From JAAYJR01 sp964545315 (lineage in GTDB: Bacteria > Bacteroidota > Bacteroidia > Bacteroidales > Prolixibacteraceae), in assembly GCA_964545315.1 (NCBI GenBank), contig CAZJGI010000005.1:28682-92681 (forward strand): a stretch of 64,000 bases of DNA, read 5' to 3'. Both the position numbers and the translations under genes were made by a program. Positions 51,260-60,749 of the stretch are shown piece after piece (position 1 is the first letter of the stretch; every line of letters starts with the position of its first letter). The notes beneath the pieces are model-generated. The model ran no database searches and had not been told where the DNA came from. It was given only the letters and a program-made list of their open reading frames with translations.

Positions 51260-52876
51260 ATGATAAAAAGAATTATATATATTGCCTTGTCGATAACTAT
51301 TATAACGCAAGCCTGTTCGCACAAACAAAATGACCGTAATCCAAATATTATTATAATTTACACTGACGATGTTGGTTATGGAGATACCGGGTGCTATGGC
51401 GGGGATGCTGTTTCTACACCTAACATCGACAAGCTGGCTTCCGAAGGATTACGTTTTACTAATGCTTATGCTTGTGCCTCCACCTGCACACCATCAAGAT
51501 ATGCATTACTGTCAGGTGAGTATCATTGGAGGAAACCTCCCGGATGGAGTGTAGGGGAGATAAAAGGTGTTAGCATTGCCCCTGGTGATGCAGGAATGTT
51601 AATCGACCCCTTAAAACCAACTCTTCCATCTGTATTAAAAGGGTTAGGATACAAAACTGCTGTTGTGGGGAAATGGCATTTGGGACTTGGGCCTGCCGGC
51701 GGCCCGGACTGGAACGGACAGATAAGGCCGGGACCGGCAGAGATGGGATTTGACTACTCCTTTCTTCTCCCTGTTACAGGTGACAGGGTACCATGTGTCT
51801 ATGTAGAAAACAGCCGCGTAGTAGGACTGGAACAGAATGATCCGATAAATGTTAGCTACAAAAAACCTATAGGTCATGATTCCCTGATATATAATTCTAA
51901 TATCACACCTGATATTATTATGAGTTATGACAAGATATTAAACTCAGAACCTGCCGGAAAGAGATATATAAAAATGCATCCCAGTTTTGGCCATGACCAA
52001 AGCATTGTCAACGGGATACCCAGAATTGGCTATATGACCGGTGGAAAGTCAGCTCTTTGGAAGGATGAAGAAATTGCCGAAAAAATAACTTTTAAAGCAA
52101 TTGAATTCATGAAAAATAACAGAGATGGAACTTTCTTTCTCTATTTCTCAACACATGATGTCCATGTTCCACGGGTACCGGGTAAAAGGTTTGCAGGTAA
52201 AAGCCGGTTGGGCCTGTACGGAGATGCAATAATGCAAATGGATTGGTGTGTCGGACAAATTGTAGCAACACTCGACGAGCTGGGACTTACTAAAAATACA
52301 CTGGTTATATTCTCAAGCGATAACGGGCCTGTACAAAATGACGGTTATCACGACGGAACAGAAAATATATCTGGTATCCATAAACCGGCAGGTCCTTACC
52401 GGGGAGGAAAATACAGCGCGCTTGAGGGAGGCACAAAAGTGCCGTTTATTGTCAGATGGAAAGGAAAGATCAAACCGGGAGTGTCAGATGTACTGTTCAG
52501 CCAAATAGACATAATGGCCAGCCTGGCTGCCCTGACAGGGCATCCTGATCCGGAAGGACAGGCATATGACAGCCATAACAACCTGCAGGTCTTAATGGGT
52601 AAGCAAGAGGTTGACAGGGAATTTGTAGTTCAGCAAAATATGGGGGGTACCCTGTCAATTATTAAAGGCAACTATAAATATATCGAACCGGGTGACGGAC
52701 CGGAGCTCAACCCTTATACAAATCCGCCAATTGAACTTGGTAATAGTCAGAAGCCTCAATTATATGATATAGTAAATGACGCGGGTGAAAAGGAAAACCT
52801 GGCTACTAAATATCCTGAGATAGCAAAACAAATGGACAACGAATTGCAAAAAATTAAAAATATTAAACATGAATAA
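51260..52876 (+). CDS. sulfatase (S1 family), lipoprotein
   Basis: A formylglycine sulfatase of 538 residues. The lipoprotein signal has ITQAC with Cys19. Metal-site IIIIYTDDVGYGDTGCYGG, the maturation motif C76-T-P-S-R80, AVVGKWHLGLGP, the His loop FSTHDVHVPRVPGKRF and the metal-site SSDNGPVQNDGYHDG are all present. It is an arylsulfatase-A-like member, distinct from the neighbouring sulfatases in the GEYHWRKPPGW segment after the motif. Its 3' end overlaps the second GH109-type gene by 8 bp, so the two are probably made together and act on the same glycan. Confidence 0.92.
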   Translation: MIKRIIYIALSITIITQACSHKQNDRNPNIIIIYTDDVGYGDTGCYGGDAVSTPNIDKLASEGLRFTNAYACASTCTPSRYALLSGEYHWRKPPGWSVGEIKGVSIAPGDAGMLIDPLKPTLPSVLKGLGYKTAVVGKWHLGLGPAGGPDWNGQIRPGPAEMGFDYSFLLPVTGDRVPCVYVENSRVVGLEQNDPINVSYKKPIGHDSLIYNSNITPDIIMSYDKILNSEPAGKRYIKMHPSFGHDQSIVNGIPRIGYMTGGKSALWKDEEIAEKITFKAIEFMKNNRDGTFFLYFSTHDVHVPRVPGKRFAGKSRLGLYGDAIMQMDWCVGQIVATLDELGLTKNTLVIFSSDNGPVQNDGYHDGTENISGIHKPAGPYRGGKYSALEGGTKVPFIVRWKGKIKPGVSDVLFSQIDIMASLAALTGHPDPEGQAYDSHNNLQVLMGKQEVDREFVVQQNMGGTLSIIKGNYKYIEPGDGPELNPYTNPPIELGNSQKPQLYDIVNDAGEKENLATKYPEIAKQMDNELQKIKNIKHE

Positions 52877-54302
52877 CCGCAGAAACTTCCTTAAACTAAC
52901 CTCCCTGGCAGGTATAGGATTATTGGGACATAACAGTATAAAAGGCGCAGAAACAGAAATCAGTTACGAAAAAAACGCAAGACTGAAACACATAAAAAAG
53001 GAATCTGAAAAACAGTACAGGCAAATCTTTAATATGTCAGGATACAGGGCGCCAAAAATAGATATTGTCAGGATAGGTTTTATTGGCCTGGGAAGAGGGA
53101 TTACCCATTTTAAAAGTGCTACAAAACTCGAAGGCACTGACATAAAGGCTGTCTGTGACCTTGTGCCGGAAAAAATAAAAAGGGCAATGGATTTGCTAAA
53201 AGGCACCCGTCATAAACCTGATATTTACACAGATGATGAAAATGCATGGAAAAAACTGTGTGAGAGGAATGACCTTGACCTGATTTATGTCGCAACTCCC
53301 TGGGACATGCATGCAGAGGTTGCCCTCTATGCAATGGATCATGGGAAACATGTAGGAATAGAAGTACCGGCTGCACGAACAGTTGAGGAGTGCAGGCAAC
53401 TTGTGAAAACATCCGAACAGACACGCAGACATTGTGTGATACTTGAAAACTGCTGCTATGATTTTTTCGAGGTACTGACGCTGAATATGGCAAGACAGGG
53501 TTTCTTTGGAGAAATAGTCCATTGTGAAGGAGCATATATTCACGACCTGCTGGATAATATCACGAGAAAAAACTTTAAATGGAATATGTGGCGCCTAAAG
53601 GAAAACATTAACCGGAATGGTAATTTATACCCAACTCACGGGCTGGGTCCTGTTTGCCAGATTTTGAACATTAACAGAGGGGATAAAATGGATTACCTGG
53701 TTTCAATGTCAACTAATGATTTCATGCTTTCTGCAAGGTTGAACGATATGAAAGCAGAGGACAGCTTTTTCAGACAATTTACTGATGATAACCCAAGGGG
53801 CAACATCAACACATCACTGATCCGTACTCATCTTGGTAAAACAATTATGTTACAGCACGATGTAAGTTCCCCCAGGCCTTATTCCAGAATCCATCTGGTT
53901 AGCGGAACAAAAGGCACCGCACAAAAATATCCCCTTCCGGGAAAAATCGCAACCAGCCATAAAGGGTGGTTGGGAGATGATGAACTTAAATCACTTGAGG
54001 AAAAATACCAACCTGCAATAATAAAAAAAATCGGTGAAATGGCAAAGAAGGTAGGAGGACACGGAGGTATGGACTTTTTAATGAACTGGAGGCTCATCGA
54101 CTGCCTGCGAAACGGATTACCGGTCGATATGGATGTTTACGATACAGCAGCCTGGAGCATTATTGGTCCCCTTAGTGAATGGTCTGTGGCAAACCGCTCA
54201 GCAGCAATAGATATTCCCGATTTTACAGCAGGATCATGGAAAACAAATGCCCCTGTCGACATTGCACTCAAAGAAGGAGCAAACACAGGTTTTGTAAAGT
54301 AG
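52869..54302 (+). CDS. GH109-type Gfo/Idh/MocA protein, Tat-exported (copy 2)
   Basis: Second paralogue, 477 residues, starting within the end of the sulfatase gene (8 bp overlap). NRRNFLKLTSLAGIG is a twin-arginine signal without a lipobox, so a soluble periplasmic product is likely. The NAD loop is RIGFIGLGRGITHFKSA, lacking the Gly-Pro-Gly of copy 1. GIEVPAART, CCYDFFEVLTLNMARQG, YPTHGLGP, PRPYSRIHLVSGT and GGHGGMDFLMNWRLIDCL preserve the active-site segments. It is closer to copy 1 than to copy 3 in the central part. Translational coupling with a sulfatase suggests sequential action on a sulfated N-acetylhexosamine. Confidence 0.87.
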   Translation: MNNRRNFLKLTSLAGIGLLGHNSIKGAETEISYEKNARLKHIKKESEKQYRQIFNMSGYRAPKIDIVRIGFIGLGRGITHFKSATKLEGTDIKAVCDLVPEKIKRAMDLLKGTRHKPDIYTDDENAWKKLCERNDLDLIYVATPWDMHAEVALYAMDHGKHVGIEVPAARTVEECRQLVKTSEQTRRHCVILENCCYDFFEVLTLNMARQGFFGEIVHCEGAYIHDLLDNITRKNFKWNMWRLKENINRNGNLYPTHGLGPVCQILNINRGDKMDYLVSMSTNDFMLSARLNDMKAEDSFFRQFTDDNPRGNINTSLIRTHLGKTIMLQHDVSSPRPYSRIHLVSGTKGTAQKYPLPGKIATSHKGWLGDDELKSLEEKYQPAIIKKIGEMAKKVGGHGGMDFLMNWRLIDCLRNGLPVDMDVYDTAAWSIIGPLSEWSVANRSAAIDIPDFTAGSWKTNAPVDIALKEGANTGFVK

Positions 54303-54324
54303 TAATAAACAAAAAATAAAAAAA

Positions 54325-55920
54325 ATGAATCACTTAACCATTGAGCAAAAACATACACGACAACGCAAAAATCCAAAACGCGTATTCCAACCTAAATTAT
54401 ATTCGAATTTCCTGCTTATAGGTTTATTGCTCAATGTATTAACTTTAAATTCCTGTAAAAACAACATAGAGACGAATAAGCCTAATATCGTTATTATACT
54501 GGCTGATGATATGGGCCATGGAAATGTTGAAGTACTGAACAGAGAGAGCAGGATTCCAACTCCCAACCTCAACCGGCTTGCAGGAGAAGGAATAATATTT
54601 ACCGATGCACATACTGCCTCTGCAGTGTGCACTCCTACCCGATATGGCCTCCTCACAGGAAGGTATAGCTGGAGAACCAGGTTAAAATCAGGTGTCCTGG
54701 GACATTATGCAGGAACTTTAATAGAACCGGCAAGGCTGACCATAGCGGACCTTCTCAAACAAGAGGGATATTATACAGGTATGGTGGGAAAATGGCACCT
54801 GGGTATTGACTGGAAACTTAATGATGAATCAGAAGATCAATTAAGACGAACTGATCCGGAATACTTCAACTATGAGAATATCGACTTTACCGTCCCTGCC
54901 CCAAAAGGAATTAATAATTATGGGTTCGACTACTCTTTCGCAATTGCAGGTTCTGCAGAGATGAATCCTGCTGCATTCATTGAAAATAACAAAGTCACAT
55001 CCCTTCCGGTGCATAAAAGTGATGAAATCAAAGAAAGGAATGGGGAGTGGTACGGAAGAGATGACAATAATATTGCTGAAGGTTATTCTATGGAAAAACT
55101 TGTACCAACTTTTTCCAAAAAGGCTTGTGAATTTATTGAAAAAGCAGTTTCCGATCATCCCGGTAAACCATTTTTCCTGTATTATCCTTTAACGACACCT
55201 CATAACCCTATAGTTCCAAATTATGAATTCTACGGGAAAAGCCAGGCCGGGGCTTACGGGGATTTTGTCTTTGAACTCGACTTTCATGTTGGAAAATTAC
55301 TGGACAAACTAAGGGAGTTGGGGATAGAAAAAAATACTATGGTTATTTTCACAAGCGACAATGGCGCAATAGATATCACAAAAAATCCTGAACGATGGAT
55401 AAGGGGGGACAGAAATATTTACGGTCATTTGTCAAATGCCCCATACAGGGGATGGAAAACCCAGAGGTTTGAAGGAGGACACCGGGTTCCCTTTTTCATT
55501 AAATGGCCTGATAAGATTAAACCAGGCCAAACCTGCTCAACGACAATTTGCCTGAATGATATTTTCCCGACGATTGCGGAGATGCTAAAAACTGAACTGG
55601 ATATTAACACAGCTGAGGACGGGAAAAGCTTTTGGAGCGCCTTAACAGGTAATAGGAGGCCTGTATCATTTCATGAGGCCATAGTGCACCATTCCTATGA
55701 CGGACAGTTTGCAATCCGCAAGGGAAATTACAAACTTATCATTGATGGTCCGAAAACTCCGGGTCAGTTACTGGATGATAGCTTTACTGTATCATATACA
55801 CTGTATGACCTGTCAGATGACATCAGGGAAACCACTGATATTTCAGAAACACACCCCGAAATGGTAAAAGATATGTATAACCTTCTCTGGAAGTATATAA
55901 AAGAAGGACGAAGTAATTAA
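54325..55920 (+). CDS. sulfatase (S1 family), lipoprotein
   Basis: A formylglycine sulfatase of 531 residues. A basic N-terminus (about 25 residues) precedes a hydrophobic helix and LNSC (Cys44), a probable lipoprotein signal. Metal-site IVIILADDMGHGNVEVLN, the maturation motif C102-T-P-T-R106 and GMVGKWHLGIDWKL follow, then PLTTPHNPIVPNYEFYGKS and the metal-site TSDNGAIDITKNPERW. The RYSWRTRLKSGVL segment after the motif is typical of a sulfatase subgroup active on galactose or N-acetylgalactosamine 6-sulfate as I recall it, so the substrate is a suggestion. It lies 22 bp after the second GH109-type gene. Confidence 0.9.
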   Translation: MNHLTIEQKHTRQRKNPKRVFQPKLYSNFLLIGLLLNVLTLNSCKNNIETNKPNIVIILADDMGHGNVEVLNRESRIPTPNLNRLAGEGIIFTDAHTASAVCTPTRYGLLTGRYSWRTRLKSGVLGHYAGTLIEPARLTIADLLKQEGYYTGMVGKWHLGIDWKLNDESEDQLRRTDPEYFNYENIDFTVPAPKGINNYGFDYSFAIAGSAEMNPAAFIENNKVTSLPVHKSDEIKERNGEWYGRDDNNIAEGYSMEKLVPTFSKKACEFIEKAVSDHPGKPFFLYYPLTTPHNPIVPNYEFYGKSQAGAYGDFVFELDFHVGKLLDKLRELGIEKNTMVIFTSDNGAIDITKNPERWIRGDRNIYGHLSNAPYRGWKTQRFEGGHRVPFFIKWPDKIKPGQTCSTTICLNDIFPTIAEMLKTELDINTAEDGKSFWSALTGNRRPVSFHEAIVHHSYDGQFAIRKGNYKLIIDGPKTPGQLLDDSFTVSYTLYDLSDDIRETTDISETHPEMVKDMYNLLWKYIKEGRSN

Positions 55921-56002
55921 GTTGACACATTATTTATACTGCTAAAAAGTGACAGTATGCATGATATTCAAAAAAGAAATTTTACTGATATGTAATTAAC
56001 AT

Positions 56003-56075
56003 CCCGAAAAAATCGGGGCCCGATAGTCTGATTAAACCATTTGCAATTCCCCCGGCTGAAATCGGGGCAGGTTAT
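56003..56075. repeat. short C/G-rich imperfect inverted repeats
   Basis: CCCGA-AAAAA-TCGGG (56003-56017) and, about 35 bp later, CCCCGGCTGAAATCGGGG share the ATCGGGGC core. The 188-bp spacer holds no gene. They may act as a weak terminator of the preceding sulfatase gene or be a degenerate dispersed repeat. Confidence 0.45.
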
Positions 56076-56108
56076 ATGATATTTTTGACAATCATTAATT
56101 TTAATCAA

Positions 56109-57545
56109 ATGAAAACAGATCGCAGGAATTTTATTAAAGTAGCAGGTGCAGCAGGCACCGGTCTGGCAGCAGCACCTATGGCTTCATGTACATCAGAAGC
56201 CAATGCTGAAAACGGCAAAGTTGTTCCACATGAGCTTGTTAAGAGTGATTACAAGCAAAAATTCAATATGAGCGGTTATGCTGCTCCGGCACTTGATGTA
56301 GTGCGTATTGGTTATATTGGAATAGGCGGAAGAGGTCTTGGCTCTGTAAGAAGGATGCGCCTGATTGAAGGTGTTGAAATTAGGGCTCTTTGTGATATTC
56401 TGGAAGAGAAAGTTGATAACGGACAAAAAGCCCTGGCGGAAATGGGTTTACCTGCTGCAAAAGCTTACACCGGCAATGCAGAGATATGGAAAGAGATGTG
56501 CCAGGACCCTGACCTTGATCTCATCTATGTGACAACCCCAAGGTACCTGCACTCCGAAATGTGCATCTTTGCCATGGAGAGTGGCAAGCATGTAGCTACA
56601 GAAATTCCTGCAGCACCCACTGTTGAGTTGGCATGGAAGCTGGTTGAGACCTCGGAAACAACTAAAAAACATTGCTGTATTCTTGAAAATTGTACATATG
56701 ATTTCTGGGAATTACTGGCGCTGAATATGGCTCGACAGGGATTTTTAGGCGAGGTGGTGCATGTTGATGCAGGGTATATCCATGACCAGAGAGAGATTAA
56801 TGTAAACAAGGCCACAGCCTGGCGTATTGAAGATTTTATTAACAGGAACGGAAATATCTACCCAACCCACGGCCTGGGGCCCGCCTGCCAGGTATTGAAT
56901 ATTAACAGAGGTGACAGACTCGATTATATGGTTTCAATGTCAACACTCGATTTTACGATGGCCCCGATAATTGCCGAGCTTGCAAAGACAGATGAACATT
57001 ATAAGAAATATGTGGGTAAATGGAAGCTGGGAAATATGAATACCTCCACTTTAATGACCAAAAACGGCAAAACAATTATGCTTCAGTATAATATCAGCAA
57101 TCCACGTCCCTACGACCGTTTGCAGCAGGTTGTCGGCACAAAGGCAATAACTAAAAAATACCCGGAGCCCTCAAGAATTGCAACAGGCCATGAGTGGCTG
57201 AACCGGGAGGAGACCGATTCACTGATTAAAAAATTCACACCCCCACTGGTAACACTGGTTGGAGAAATGGCAAAAAAAGTCGGAGGTCATGGCGGACAAG
57301 ACTTCCTGATGGAGTGGAGGCTCATTGACTGCCTGAGAAACGGACTTCCAATCGACCAGGATGTATACGACGCTGCAGCATGGAGTTCTGTGGTCCCTTT
57401 GAGTGCATGGTCTGTTGAAAATTCATCTGCTCCCGTAAAATTTCCGGACTATACATGTGGGTCGTGGGAAACTAACGCACCTGTCGATATCGAGATGAAA
57501 AGAGGAGGTGGAAATACTAAAATAAAAGGGCTTCCAAAAATTTAA
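56109..57545 (+). CDS. GH109-type Gfo/Idh/MocA protein, Tat-exported (copy 3)
   Basis: Third paralogue, 478 residues from the ATG at 56109 (an 11-codon upstream extension is rejected). DRRNFIKVAGAAGTGLAA is a twin-arginine signal, followed by MASC, a possible lipid-attachment site. The NAD loop is RIGYIGIGGRGLGSVRRM. TEIPAAPT, YDFWELLALNMARQG, YPTHGLGP and GGHGGQDFLMEWRLIDCL keep the active-site pattern. It is the most divergent copy (YIHDQREIN and PRPYDRLQQVVGT in place of YIHDLL and PRPYSRIHLVSGT), so it may differ in substrate. The glycosidase-like gene follows after 30 bp. Confidence 0.86.
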   Translation: MKTDRRNFIKVAGAAGTGLAAAPMASCTSEANAENGKVVPHELVKSDYKQKFNMSGYAAPALDVVRIGYIGIGGRGLGSVRRMRLIEGVEIRALCDILEEKVDNGQKALAEMGLPAAKAYTGNAEIWKEMCQDPDLDLIYVTTPRYLHSEMCIFAMESGKHVATEIPAAPTVELAWKLVETSETTKKHCCILENCTYDFWELLALNMARQGFLGEVVHVDAGYIHDQREINVNKATAWRIEDFINRNGNIYPTHGLGPACQVLNINRGDRLDYMVSMSTLDFTMAPIIAELAKTDEHYKKYVGKWKLGNMNTSTLMTKNGKTIMLQYNISNPRPYDRLQQVVGTKAITKKYPEPSRIATGHEWLNREETDSLIKKFTPPLVTLVGEMAKKVGGHGGQDFLMEWRLIDCLRNGLPIDQDVYDAAAWSSVVPLSAWSVENSSAPVKFPDYTCGSWETNAPVDIEMKRGGGNTKIKGLPKI

Positions 57546-57575
57546 AAGTAACAGGTAGCAAATTTTATAATTATA

Positions 57576-59963
57576 ATGAAAAAAAATTATTCAAGAAGAG
57601 ATTTTATTCAAAAGACTTCGGCAGGTCTGGCAGGGGCTGCTGCAATTTCGGGATTTGCTTCATCTGTGGATGAACCCGGGAAGCTATCAACTACCACAGA
57701 TGATAGATTCAGTTACGAGATATCCCCATTTGTATCAGAAGTTGAACGCCTGCCTGTTGAGGAGATATATGATTATCATAAATATCTTTCAACTGCACCG
57801 GTACATGTCTGGAGAAGGAACAAGAATGCAGAAAGGGATAAAAATGAGATGTCCTTGCCTGATAAAGGCTGGAAGATATGCTATCTGGCAGGAAGTGGTA
57901 TTATTCTTGAAAATGCTGTTGAAGATTTCCGGGACTACCTGAACAGGTCACACGGCATAATGATTGAAAAAGAAGCAAAAGGGTATTTAAAAGACTGGAA
58001 AAAATATAAAAATTGTATTGTAGTTGGTATAAAAGAGCAATTACAAGGCTGCGGAGAAAAACTAAAGAGCCCAAAAGATTATGAAATCAGGGTAACTCCA
58101 ACACAGATACTGGTATGCGGTTTTGATGAACGCGGGGCGATGTTTGGTTTATATAACCTTGAAAGCAGAATGAACCTGCGGGAAGCCCCAATTCTGCAGA
58201 AGAACCTGAATATAGTACGCCACAGTCTCTATGATACACGTATGGTTTTATCGTGGATGGGCTGGATGGAGTGGCCTGATAACTTGTTAAGTCATCTTGT
58301 ACATGATGGATTTGATGCCATATTTGCATCTGTATATGCAAATCCTAATGGTGACCGGACTACAGCAGAAACCTCAACCGATTTTTATGCCCGTCGCCAA
58401 TACGGAAGGAAAAGACAGAACCCCGAAAAAGTGAGAGACCTTATAAAAAGAGCCGCCCGTTTCGGAGTCAAGTTTTATGCCCCTATAGTGTGGCAGTATA
58501 TGGGAACTAAAGAGAGTGAAGAGGGATTAAGGAAATTGGTGAGAGATATTGTGAAGGAGTTTCCCGACATCAGGGGTTATGTTTTGCTGACAGAAGGATT
58601 CTGGTATAAAAAGTGGGGAGGTGGACACGGAGCCGATAAAGAGTATATACAGGAATGGGCAAGGAAGTGGTGTGCTGCCGTTGGTATAGTAAAAGAGGAG
58701 TGTCATAAAATAGATCCATCCATTGAGATTCTGCCCTGGGAATATAATATTAACTTCAGGCCTGACAACAGCGATGTTAAACGGTATTTTATCCAACAGC
58801 TGCCCGACGGGGTAACTCCGTTGCTCACCTGGGAAAACGGCAAGAGCTTTGTGATTGATGGTATGAAGGGATTCCTGAGGGATTACTCACTCAACCAGGT
58901 AGGGCCGGCTGAGGTCACTGATGCACAAATCGATGAGGCTAATAAAAGAAACATGAAAGTCTTTTCAAAGGTAGATACCTCATCAAGCTGGCAGTATGGC
59001 ACATTGCCTTACCTGCCGTGTCCTTATCAGTGGTATGACAGATATATGGCGCTTGAAAAATTTGGCGTCAGTGGCTCTCTGGAAAGCTGGAGCAGCGGAT
59101 ACAAACCAAATTTTTTAAGTACGATACGCTCCTGGACCTGTTGGAGCAATGGCCCTTCAAGGGATGAACTTTTCGGGGCAATGGCCTCAAGTATGTTCGG
59201 CAGTGAAAACAGGGAAGTTGTACTTAAGGCATGGCAACACTTTAGCCAGGCAATCCGCTACGTACCCGACACAGGTCCCAATATGGGAACTAACGGAGCA
59301 ATCGGAAATCCACTCTTTTTCCGTAAACCGCCACTGAGAGGAGTAACCTTCGATCACAGCTGGTGGGATGCCAACCTTCAGGCCTGTCAGACAGTTAATC
59401 CGTATTGGCCTTTTACAATTTCCAGAATGGTCTTCTTTCCGGATTTCTCAAATAAGACTAATAAGGCCGAGAACTATGCAAGGTCGGCAACCGGTATACA
59501 GGTTTCAAAAAATGAAAAGTTGCTTCCGGTTTTTCTGAAATACCTGAAACTGGCAATTGATGAGATGGAAAAAGGATTGAAATTATACAGGGAAGCAGCT
59601 GTAAAAAGCGATGAGCAAAAACGTAAGAATGCTGTTAGGGAAGTTATTGTTGCTGAACAGATGCAAAGGATGATGCAGAGTGACCATGCTATTCTTGAGT
59701 TTGAGGATTATCGCCTGCAACTTGCCAGGGAGAAGAATGCAGCCAAATTTGATCAGATCCTGGATAAGATGGAAAACATTCTGAGGGAGGAGATTGGCCG
59801 TACTGAGCTTTCATTGCTGGCGGCCAGCAGAGATTCCAGGCTTGGCTTCCAGCATGAGCAGGATTATGTCTATACCCCATTCTCCTTAGAGGAAAAACTC
59901 AGGCTAATGAGGGAGACACTGGAAAAACATATACCACATGCCAGAAAAAATAAATCAATCTAG
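57576..59963 (+). CDS. Tat-exported glycoside-hydrolase-like protein of unassigned family
   Basis: A 795-residue protein with the twin-arginine signal SRRDFIQKTSAGLAGAAAIS. Residues about 100-205 (KDYEIRVTPTQILVCGFDER, then MFGLYNLESRMN) match the zincin-like N-terminal domain that precedes barrels in GH20, GH67 and related families. The next about 350 residues look like a TIM barrel: FGVKFYAPIVWQYMG, DIRGYVLLTEGFWYKKW and IEILPWEYNINFRPD are strand-like with Asp, Glu and Trp. The C-terminal 150 residues are helical and charged. I do not find the D-E pair of GH20 or the GH67 signature, so family and catalytic residues remain open. It is the last gene of the island. Confidence 0.65.
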   Translation: MKKNYSRRDFIQKTSAGLAGAAAISGFASSVDEPGKLSTTTDDRFSYEISPFVSEVERLPVEEIYDYHKYLSTAPVHVWRRNKNAERDKNEMSLPDKGWKICYLAGSGIILENAVEDFRDYLNRSHGIMIEKEAKGYLKDWKKYKNCIVVGIKEQLQGCGEKLKSPKDYEIRVTPTQILVCGFDERGAMFGLYNLESRMNLREAPILQKNLNIVRHSLYDTRMVLSWMGWMEWPDNLLSHLVHDGFDAIFASVYANPNGDRTTAETSTDFYARRQYGRKRQNPEKVRDLIKRAARFGVKFYAPIVWQYMGTKESEEGLRKLVRDIVKEFPDIRGYVLLTEGFWYKKWGGGHGADKEYIQEWARKWCAAVGIVKEECHKIDPSIEILPWEYNINFRPDNSDVKRYFIQQLPDGVTPLLTWENGKSFVIDGMKGFLRDYSLNQVGPAEVTDAQIDEANKRNMKVFSKVDTSSSWQYGTLPYLPCPYQWYDRYMALEKFGVSGSLESWSSGYKPNFLSTIRSWTCWSNGPSRDELFGAMASSMFGSENREVVLKAWQHFSQAIRYVPDTGPNMGTNGAIGNPLFFRKPPLRGVTFDHSWWDANLQACQTVNPYWPFTISRMVFFPDFSNKTNKAENYARSATGIQVSKNEKLLPVFLKYLKLAIDEMEKGLKLYREAAVKSDEQKRKNAVREVIVAEQMQRMMQSDHAILEFEDYRLQLAREKNAAKFDQILDKMENILREEIGRTELSLLAASRDSRLGFQHEQDYVYTPFSLEEKLRLMRETLEKHIPHARKNKSI

Positions 59964-59983
59964 CCGGTGTTCTGTTTTATTTT

Positions 59984-60553
59984 TTAGAAAATCCTGGTTC
60001 CAAAAATAAATTTATCATCCCACCAGGGATCTCTCAATGAAGTAATAGTGACCCCTTTCGATGATGATGTATGAATGAATTTATTATTTCCAATATAGAT
60101 ACCGGAATGGGTGATAAAACGGTTTGTTCTGTAAGATTTAATGAAGAAGACCAGGTCTCCTTTTACCAATTTGTTTTTTGCAGGAACAAGTTTACCATAT
60201 CTGGCTTGTTCCTCAGAATTGTGTGGGAGGAATATATTATGCCTGGCAAAAACTGTTACTAATAAACCGGAGCAATCCATACATCTGGCTGTAGTCCCTC
60301 CAAGGCAGTGAGGAACCCCGATATATTTCCGGGCTGTGGAGATAATCTCTTCTGCCCTGACATCATAAGTATTAATCTTCCTTTCAGCTCCGGATTCCAA
60401 AAAATCTTTTAGTTGATTTTTGTCCGACCTCGTTTCCAAATTAGGGAAAGAGCGGCCTGGATATACCTTTCTTGAGCAGGAAATATTAAATAACTGAATA
60501 ATAACAAATAACAATGCAAAAATGTATCCTCTGTTGTAAAAAAGACGCTTCAT
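59984..60553 (-). CDS. NlpC/P60-family cell-wall hydrolase, lipoprotein
   Basis: Probable peptidoglycan endopeptidase (gamma-D-Glu to diamino acid bond), 189 residues. The lipoprotein signal ends FNISC. The domain occupies about residues 70-189, with the catalytic Cys in ARCMDCSGLLVTVF, the catalytic His in RFITHSGIYIGNN and the third residue in FIHTSSSKG. The size and the domain without an SH3 part match the Spr/MepS group. It converges on the glycosidase-like gene, with 20 bp between stops. A housekeeping cell-wall role is most likely. Confidence 0.92.
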   Translation of the reverse strand: MKRLFYNRGYIFALLFVIIQLFNISCSRKVYPGRSFPNLETRSDKNQLKDFLESGAERKINTYDVRAEEIISTARKYIGVPHCLGGTTARCMDCSGLLVTVFARHNIFLPHNSEEQARYGKLVPAKNKLVKGDLVFFIKSYRTNRFITHSGIYIGNNKFIHTSSSKGVTITSLRDPWWDDKFIFGTRIF

Positions 60554-60749
60554 CCAATAAAATTTTCAATCTCTGAATATATATCTGTCAGATAACAGTA
60601 CACAGGTAAAAATACTATTTTAAATTTCTTTCTAAAATGAATGATCATATCTTTACAAAATTTTAATTACTTAATATGATTAGTAATAAAGCAACCTTTG
60701 GTAATAATTTTCTATCTGTTTAATGTTAGTTAAATTAAAATCATTTGTG

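Noticed and set aside
43836..59963. A classical polysaccharide utilisation locus with SusC/SusD
   Set aside because: The single TonB-dependent receptor is too short and lacks SusC features, and no SusD-like lipoprotein is present.
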